Shown piece after piece: positions 23,601 through 32,600 of a stretch of DNA of 64,000 nucleotides (position 1 is the first letter of the stretch; every line of letters starts with the position of its first letter). The translations under genes were made by a program, and so were the position numbers. A model generated the notes under the pieces. The model did no database searches and was not told the DNA's origin. It saw only the letters and a list, made by a program, of their open reading frames with translations. Source of the stretch: Lachnospiraceae bacterium UBA938 (lineage in GTDB: Bacteria > Bacillota > Clostridia > Lachnospirales > Lachnospiraceae). The stretch spans positions 33,373 through 97,372 of the forward strand of contig DBDG01000020.1 in NCBI GenBank assembly GCA_002293475.1, read 5' to 3'.

Positions 23601-26600
23601 AGATGACATAAGTGATTATGGATTTGATTCCATATTGCTTACTGAGCTGGCAAACAGAATTAACGAAGCATATAACTTGGATATCTTACCGCCGGTATTT
23701 TTTGAATATTCGTCTATACGCTCGTTTTCAGAGTATGTATGCAGGGAAAATCCGGCTGCCCTAACAGGCCTGTCGGAGCAGCATGCTGAACCGTCAGAGA
23801 AGGTAAGCGGAATGAACGAAGCGGAATCCCCAAAAAGCAGCGACTCCTGTTTTACTAAATTTACGTATTTAAATAAATATACAGAAAATGAGGATATTGC
23901 AATAATCGGAATGAGTGCGGTGATGCCTCAGTCAGAAGATATCACTGAATTTTGGAGAAATCTGACTGAAGGAAAGGACTTAATCACGGAAATACCAAAA
24001 GACCGCTGGGATTGGCGGAATTATTATGGAGATCCGTCGCTTGAGTCTGGAAAAACCGATATAAAATGGGGCGGGTTCATGAGGGAAGTAGATAAATTTG
24101 ATGCTTCTTTCTTCGATATTTCACCGCGAGAGGCCGAAATCATGGACCCCCAGCATAGAATATTTTTACAGACGGTATGGAAAACGGTAGAGGATGCGGG
24201 TTATAAAATGTCCGGTTTATGGGGCAGTAAAACAGGTGTGTTTGTTGGTGTATCAACATCGGAATATGCAGATGCAATGAGGGAAAACGGTATCGCCATT
24301 GAAGCGCATACCTCAACCGGCATATGCCATTCCATCCTCTCAAACCGCATATCATATCTTTTTAATTTTCAAGGTCCCAGCGAACCGATAGACACAGCAT
24401 GTTCCAGCTCATTGGTGGCTGTCCACAGGGCGGCGGAAGCCATCAGGAACGGTTCATGTGATCAGGCCATTGCCGGAGGCGTAAACGTATTGCTGAGTCC
24501 TTCCTTGTACATATCTTTTAATAAAGCAGGCATGTTGAGCCGGGACGGCCGATGTAAGACCTTTGATAAAAGAGCGGATGGCTATGTCAGGGGAGAGGGC
24601 TGTGGGGCGGTATTGCTGAAGCCTTTAAGCAAAGCTAAAGTAGATGGAGACCATATTTACGGAATCATCAAAGCAACGGCTGTCAATCATCAAGGGAGGT
24701 CAAACTCATTAACGGCTCCTAATCCAAACTCGCAGGCTGATTTACTTGTGAATGCATATATGCAGGCAGGCATCCAGCCTAACCGGGTGGGTTATATAGA
24801 AGTGCACGGAACGGGAACCAGCCTTGGCGATCCAATTGAAATAAATGGCTTGAAGAAAGCCTTTACTGAGCTTTATGAAAAGCATGGCTTGAAATCCGTT
24901 AATCAGCCGTATTGTGCGTTAGGAGCTGTGAAAACAAATATCGGCCATTTAGAGGCGGCGGCGGGAATAGCCGGATTAATAAAAGTATTATTGGCGCTCC
25001 GGTATCAAAAAATACCAGTAAATGCTACCTTCCAAGAACTGAATCCCTATATTAAACTGGAAGGATCCCCGTTTTACATTCCCCAAAAGCTGAAGGAGTG
25101 GAAAGCATTCAGGGACAGTAGCGGATATGAATTGCCTAGGGTTGCAGGCATTAGTTCCTTTGGTTTTGGAGGAGTAAACGCACATATCGTCATTGAGGAA
25201 TATCATGGGGTGAATAATAGCAGGAAGGAAAGCGATGCACCGCAGCTTATTACGCTGTCGGCAAAGACCGAAGAACGTCTAAGGTTATATGCGGGACAGT
25301 TGCTTGAGTTCGTTGAAACAGCAGATTCGTTGCCAGAAAAAGTTACTTTGCAGCAAATTGCCTATACCTTGCAGGTAGGCAGAGAGGCCATGGAACTAAG
25401 ATTGGCTTTGCTGGTTTCAAGTGCGGAGGATTTAAAGAAAAAATTAAAACAATACTGGTCCGGACAAGTTCTTGCCGAAGGTGTTGTCAGTGGCGGTACT
25501 GGGGAAGATAAACATAGCAACGGATTTATGATTGACGGAGAAGAAGGAAAAGAATATATTAAATCGTTGATACGTAATAGGAGGCTATTGAAGCTTGGCC
25601 AATTATGGGTGTCAGGAATTGATATAGACTGGTTTCTATTGTACGAGGAAATATCCGTGAAGACAGCTGCCCTGCCCTCCTATCCTTTTGAGAAACAAAG
25701 GCATTGGTTTGACGCTGGCATTCATAATGAAAAACCTAAAAATAATGAAGCCCATAAAGAGGATAAATACTATTTTAAAAATGGTTTGGAAGGAGATAAC
25801 ATGGAAGGAATTAGCATAGAAGGAGTTAGCATGGGAGAGAATGCAACCGGCATAATAAAAAAAGTGAAACTGAAAAAACCGGAATCAGCTATGAATCAGA
25901 TAAAAGAAGTTGAGTCTGTCATCACGCAGAATATTTTCCCTGCCATAAAGGAGAAACCAAAGGGAAAAATGGATAGTGGTATGCCGATTACTATCTTAAA
26001 GCATAAGCTGAAGACATTATTAGCAGAAACACTTCATATATCCGAAAGTATGGTCAATGAAGCAAAATCATTTACAGAACTGGGACTTGATTCAATTCTC
26101 ACCGTAGATTTTATAAAAAAAATTAATAACGAATTGGGAACAGGGTTGAAAGCTGTAAGAGTTTATGATCATCCGAATATTAACACATTAACACAATATC
26201 TGACATCAACAGCAGATTTTAATTCGATAGACTCATTCCATACGGTAAATACGGCAGAAGAAGATACTGATTTAGTTCAAAAAAAAAATCCTTTGACTGA
26301 GTGCCACCCGGTATTTGATCGGACAAGCAGTGATATAGCAATTATCGGAATATCAGGAAGGTTTCCCGGGGCTGATAATGTCGAGGAATACTGGAACAAC
26401 TTAAAAAACGGTATTTCTTCGGTGACGGAGGTATTGCCGGAACGATGGGATGTTAATGAATTTTATAGCCCTGAGCCCCAAGGACCCAATCAGACATATT
26501 GTAAATGGGGGGGCTTTTTAAAAGATATTGATCTATTCGACCCGCTATTTTTTAATATCTCACCAACCGAGGCTGAGCTAATGGATCCCCAACAAAGACT

Positions 26601-29600
26601 GTTCCTAGAGCAGGCATGGCAGGCTCTGGAGGATGCCGGTTACGCTGAGAAGCTTTTTGAAAATATCAAGTGCGGTATATTCGCGGGGGTAATGTCCAAT
26701 GACTATCATGAACTTTTGGCAAGGGAACGTTCTGTAATGAATCAGGCGCAGGCAATGACCGGTAATGCAAATTCAATTTTAGCTTCAAGGATTGCATATT
26801 TATTAAACTTAAAGGGACCGGCTGTTGCGGTCGATACAGCTTGTTCTTCATCGTTAGTCGCAATTCATCTGGCTGGCCAGTGTCTCATCAATGGCGATGC
26901 GGATATGATGCTGGCCGGAGGGGTCAGCTTATACTTAACCGAAAACTCCTTCATCAAGATGAGTAATTCGGGTATGTTGTCTAAAGAAGGCCGGTGCAAG
27001 AGCTTTGATAACGGTGCGGCAGGATTTGTCCCTGGGGAAGGTGCCGGCGTAGTAGTCTTGAAGCTGTTAAATAATGCCGTACGGGATCATGACCACATCT
27101 ACGGAATCATAAAGGGATGTGGAATTAACCAAGATGGGAAAACAAACGGAATAACAGCACCGAGCACCGCCGCGCAAAAGGAATTAGAGCTGGATGTATA
27201 CAGAAAATTTAATATAAACCCCGAAAGTATTAGTTATGTGGAGACGCACGGTACTGGCACAAAACTAGGGGATCCAATAGAGATACAAGCCTTAACGGAT
27301 GCTTTCCGCTGCTTCACGAATAAGAAAAGCTTTTGTGGCATCGGCTCGGTAAAAACTAATATCGGACATACGTCATCAGCAGCGGGAGTAGCGAGCTTGA
27401 TAAAGGTGCTTTTATCATTTCGGCATAAACAAATTCCACCATCGCTCAATTTTGACAAAGAAAATGAGCATATTAGCTTCGCAGATACACCTTTTTATGT
27501 GAATACACAGCTTAGAGAATGGTCAAGTACCGTGCCGCGGCGGGCGGCGGTAAGTGCTTTCGGATTCAGCGGCACCAATGTTCATATGGTTCTGGAGGAA
27601 TATGTTGTGCCTCAGGTATATTATGAGGGGGCGACAAGTGAATATCAGATTGTGCCCGTATCAGCCAGAAATGCCGGACAGCTTAATAAATATGCCCAAA
27701 ATATATTAAAGTTCTTAGAGAACAGCGATTCGGTTTCTTTGGCGGATCTAGCCTATACCCTGCAAGTGGGAAGGGCGGTCATGGAGAAGCGTTTGGCCAT
27801 TGTGGCTTCAAATATAGCTGAAGTTAAGCAGAAACTGATGGAATTCCTGCAGATGGATGCCAAGATAAGTTTTCTGGGTCTTTATTGTGACAGTATGAAT
27901 AATATCCACCGGAACGAAGAGCATGATGCCTCCGGGGAGGTTGAATCCGCCATGAAAACCAGAGATATGGACAAATTGGCAACGTTGTGGGTTTCGGGAT
28001 CAGATGTGGATTGGAAGCTGCTATATGATGCCGAACAGCATATACCCAGACGCATATCACTTCCTACATATCCCTTTACAAAACAGCGCTGCTGGATTAA
28101 CTCTGGTTTAAATGTTAACAGCATGTCTCCTTCAAGGCTCCATCCCCTGATTGAGAAGATGAACCCCCAGATGAGCCTGGCAGAAGGCGGAGCTGTATTC
28201 AACATGACACTGTATGATACAAACAGGATGGTTTCGGATCACAAGGTACACGGGCAGCCGCTTTTTCCCGGTACGGGATTTCTTGAAATGGCTGCCGCTG
28301 CCGGACACATCGTCACAGAAGGACTGAATTGTGAAATAAGCAACATTACATGGCTGTCGCCAATGTGGGTAACAGAAGAAAAGAAAGAAATACGGATTAT
28401 ATTAAAAATGCAGGAACAATCGCTTCACTTTCAGATACAGAGCAAGGGCTTCTTGGAAAGTAAATTTGTTACTCACGCCCAAGGAGAGTTATGTCCTGTA
28501 GAATCAGGTGCTCAGCCGGCAAAGCAGCATATTTCAATCGAGTCTGTTAAAAAGGGGTGCTTTAATCACTTGAGTCAGGAAGCCTTTTATCGACAGTATG
28601 CAGAAATTGGTATTACCTACGGTAAATATCTCCAAGGCGTGCAGGAGATATACAGCAGCGGAGGAGAGGTTCTCGGTAAAATTAATTTGAGTCCTGAATA
28701 CGAGCAGGAGATATCCCAATATATACTGCATCCGGCACTAGTGGACAGTGCACTGCAATGTATTGCTGCCTTGGAGCATCATGCCGGACAGCCAAGAACT
28801 TATGTACCTTTTTCAGTGGAAAGCATAAGGGTAATCAAGAACCTTCCAGCGCGGGGATATTCATATGTAAGATTGAACAATAAAGAGCAGAAACTCTACA
28901 ATGTCGATATAATTGACGAAAATGGTGCCATTTGTGTCATGATTTGCAATGTGGCGGTAAGACCATTGCCGGATGCTGCTGAAAAGCTTTTCTATATCCC
29001 GCAATGGGTTCTCAAACCTTTCGCGGAACAACAAGAAGCAGAACCGATAAATAAAGGTAGTATTTTAATTGTTTATCCGCCCGAAACAATGGGGCTTGAA
29101 ACAGCACTTGAGCAGGAATTTCGGCATCGGGGAGCCAGTGTACAACTTATTAAACTTGGTACTAAAATTCAGTTTGAAGAAAACCAATGGGAAATAAACG
29201 CTGGGAATTCAGATAATTTTAACAAATGTATAGAAAAGCTTGCAGATGTTTCACAGATATTTTTTCTCGGCGGTATCAATGGCTCTGAGAATGAGGCTTT
29301 CTTTGATATCAGGCAGATGGAGATATTGAATGAAAGTCAGGAAAAAGGAGTGGTTTCGCTCTTCCGGCTGATAAAAGCACTAAGCAGACATGGTTTTGAT
29401 TGCCGGCCGGTCCGACTGGATGTAATCACGAATAATACTTATGCAGTGTTGCCTGGCGAGGATATAAATCCCAATGGGGCAAGTTTAATTGGGTTTACGC
29501 GTTCACTTGCGGAAGAATTTCATCATTGGTCAGTGAATTGTCTGGATATCAGCCTGAAAGAAAACAAGGATGCGCAGGCTCTTGCCAAAAGCATCCTTAA

Positions 29601-32600
29601 CCAGCCGTTATCTCCAAAACCAGTTGAAGCAGCTATCCGGAATGACAAGCGGTACGAAAGAGTATTGGAGAATATAAAGTTGCCGCCAGCAAGGGAAATC
29701 AGAGAAACCTTTAAATATAAAGGAGTATATCTGATAGCGGGCGGTGCAAGCGGCATAGGATATGAATTGGGACGATATCTGGCTCAGAATTATGCGGCAA
29801 GGTTGGTACTGATCGGTCGCAGCGGAATGAATGAAAGGCTTAAAAACAAGCTTTCACAGATTGAGTCAATGGGTGGAGAGGCAATATACATACAAGCAGA
29901 TCTGACTGATTTACAAGGCATGCAGGATGCTGTTAAAAAGGTAAAGCGGCATTTCGGGCATATTAATGGGGCAGTTCATTCAGCGATTGTACTGAATGAT
30001 AAAACCATCAACAATATGAATGAAGACATCTTATTAGAAGTACTGGCTCCAAAAGTAAAGGGCAGTGTTATATTAGGCTACGTGCTGTGGCAGGAAAAAC
30101 TGGATTTCATGATGTTTTTCTCTTCAGCACAGTCATTCCTTTGCCAAGCAGGTCAGAGTAATTATGCAGCTGCCTCGACATTTATCGACGCATATGCATG
30201 TTACCTTCAACAAAACCAAAGCTACCCGGTAAAAATTATTAACTGGGGATACTGGGGCAGTGTGGGAGTAGTTGCCGACGAAAGATACCGCATACAATTG
30301 GCCGCGTCAGGCATATATTCGATTGAGCCAAAACAAGGCATGGAAATAATTGAAAGAGTGCTGGCGCAGGACGGCAATATCCAGCAGGTTGTGGCAGTAA
30401 AGGGTGATAATAGCGCATTGCAAAGACTTGGTATCACAAGGGAATCTTCTTTACTTCCTGATTCATATAACTACGATGGCTTCAAGCTTCAACGGAACCA
30501 AGCAGCGTTTGATAAGCTTGATGAATGGTGCTGCTATGTGCTGCTCAGTGTTTTTCAACAGATGGGAGTTTTTTTGAAGAGCGGAGAACGCTATGATAAA
30601 AATACTTTGCAGCAGCAGCTGAGAATCATTACCCGTTATGGGCGTTTGCTAGATGTACTGCTGGATATATTGGCTCAAGCGGGTTTTCTGACCCTGAGCA
30701 CCGTCTTGAACGGGTCGGTTATTTCTACTTCCGCTATGCTTGATACCGACGATACAATTAGAAAAATCAGAACCCTTGAAGTAGAAAAGGAACTGTTGGC
30801 TGAAGAGTTTCCGCATATAGTTCCTCATGTAAATCTTGTATGGACATGTTTGAAGGAGTATCAGGAAATGCTGACAGGACGCAAAAACCACATGGAGGTC
30901 ATGTTTCCGAAAGGATCCATGTCACTTGTTGAAGGCATTTATTCTGGATACCCAATTGCGGATTACTTTAATCTAATAGTGGCTGATATTATAAAGAACT
31001 ATATTGAAAAGCGGCTTAAATATGATCCCAAGTCAGTCATTCATGTTCTTGAACTTGGATCAGGAACTGGTGGTACAAGCAGGATTGTGCTGGAAGCAAT
31101 AAAGGGGTATCAGAGTAACGTAAGTTTTACTTATTCAGATATTTCAACGGGCTTTGTCAATTATGGGAGAGAAGAATATGGTGCCCAATATCCGTTTGCC
31201 ATGTTTAAGGTGCTTGATATTGAAAAGCCGTTAGAGTTGCAGGAAATCGAAATTGATTGTGTTGATATTATATTTGCTGCCAATGTGATTCATGTAACCA
31301 AAAGGATCGCAGACACTTTAAGTCAAGTAAAGCGTCTATTAAAAGAAAATGGCCTTTTCATAGTCAGCGAAGCAACCACAAGACACAACTTTGTAGACAT
31401 GACCTTCGGTTTGACTGAAGGATGGTGGCATTATCAAGATGAGGAGAACCGCCTGCAGAACTCGCCTTTGTTGAATACTCTCTTATGGAAAAACATTATG
31501 GAAAAAAGTGGAATTAAACATATAAAAACGCTAGGCATTCCGGCTATAGAGGAGGAAAAATCCACCCAATGTGTTATCGTAGGAGAAAACAGCGGGGAAA
31601 CAAGGGTTAATGTATTAATAACTCATGCTGCCCGGTCACAGTCAGAACTACGCGATAAAGTGCTGGACTATGTAATACAGGTATTTTCAGAGGTTTTAAA
31701 AGTAAATAAAACATTGATTGACACTAATGCTACGTTTGAACGCTATGGGGTTGATTCGCTTGTGGGTTTAATGTTAATCAGGCGTTTTGAGAATGACTTT
31801 GGTCAACTTCCAACTACTCTTTTGTTTGAACATATGACTGCAAAAAAACTGTCTGATTACTTCGTGTCAGAACATTATGCAAGGTTAAATGAGTTGTTGG
31901 GAACAGGAAAGGAAAAAGAAAGTTTTGCCGGGGAACAGCTTAATATTGACGATAATAATTTTGATGATAAGAAATTATTTCAAGCAGAAGGGTTAAAGGA
32001 AGATGAGATTGCCATCATCGGTGTCAGCGGGATTTATCCAGGAGCAGATAATCTTGAAGAGTTTTGGGAGAATCTGCGAAATGGAGTTAACAGCATCAGT
32101 GAGATACCAAAAGACCGCTGGAACTGGAGAGATTATCCGGATACAATTCATAGCAAATGGGGAGGATTTATCAAAGATGTAGACAAATTTGACCCGCTGT
32201 TTTTCCATATAACACCAGAGGATGCTGAAGGTATCGACCCTCAGGCGCGCCTTTTTATGGAGACTGCATGGAACGCCTTTGAAGATGCAGGTTATACCAA
32301 TAGAGAGTTTGATAGAATCGAGCGGCAGGTCGGTGTCTTCGTTGGAGTAATGAACAGCAATTATGAGTTTTTAAGTGGGGAAGCTTATGGCAGAGGCCAT
32401 ATAACCGGAGCCCATTCATCGCATTGGGCAATACCGAACAGGGTATCTTATCGCTTTGACTTCTACGGTCCAAGCCTTGCGGTAGACACCGCCTGCTCTT
32501 CATCTCTTACCGCTCTGCACTTGGCTTGTGAAAGTCTGAAGCGGGGGGATTGCCGGATTGCCGTAGCAGGTGGTGTAAATCTGATCCTTCATCCAATGCA

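Noticed and set aside
30130..30200. KR of module 5 as inactive because the usual YxxxN Asn is Ser
   Set aside because: Ser and Tyr and the cofactor loop are present, and variants at this position are common in KRs paired with C-methyltransferases, so I do not claim inactivity.
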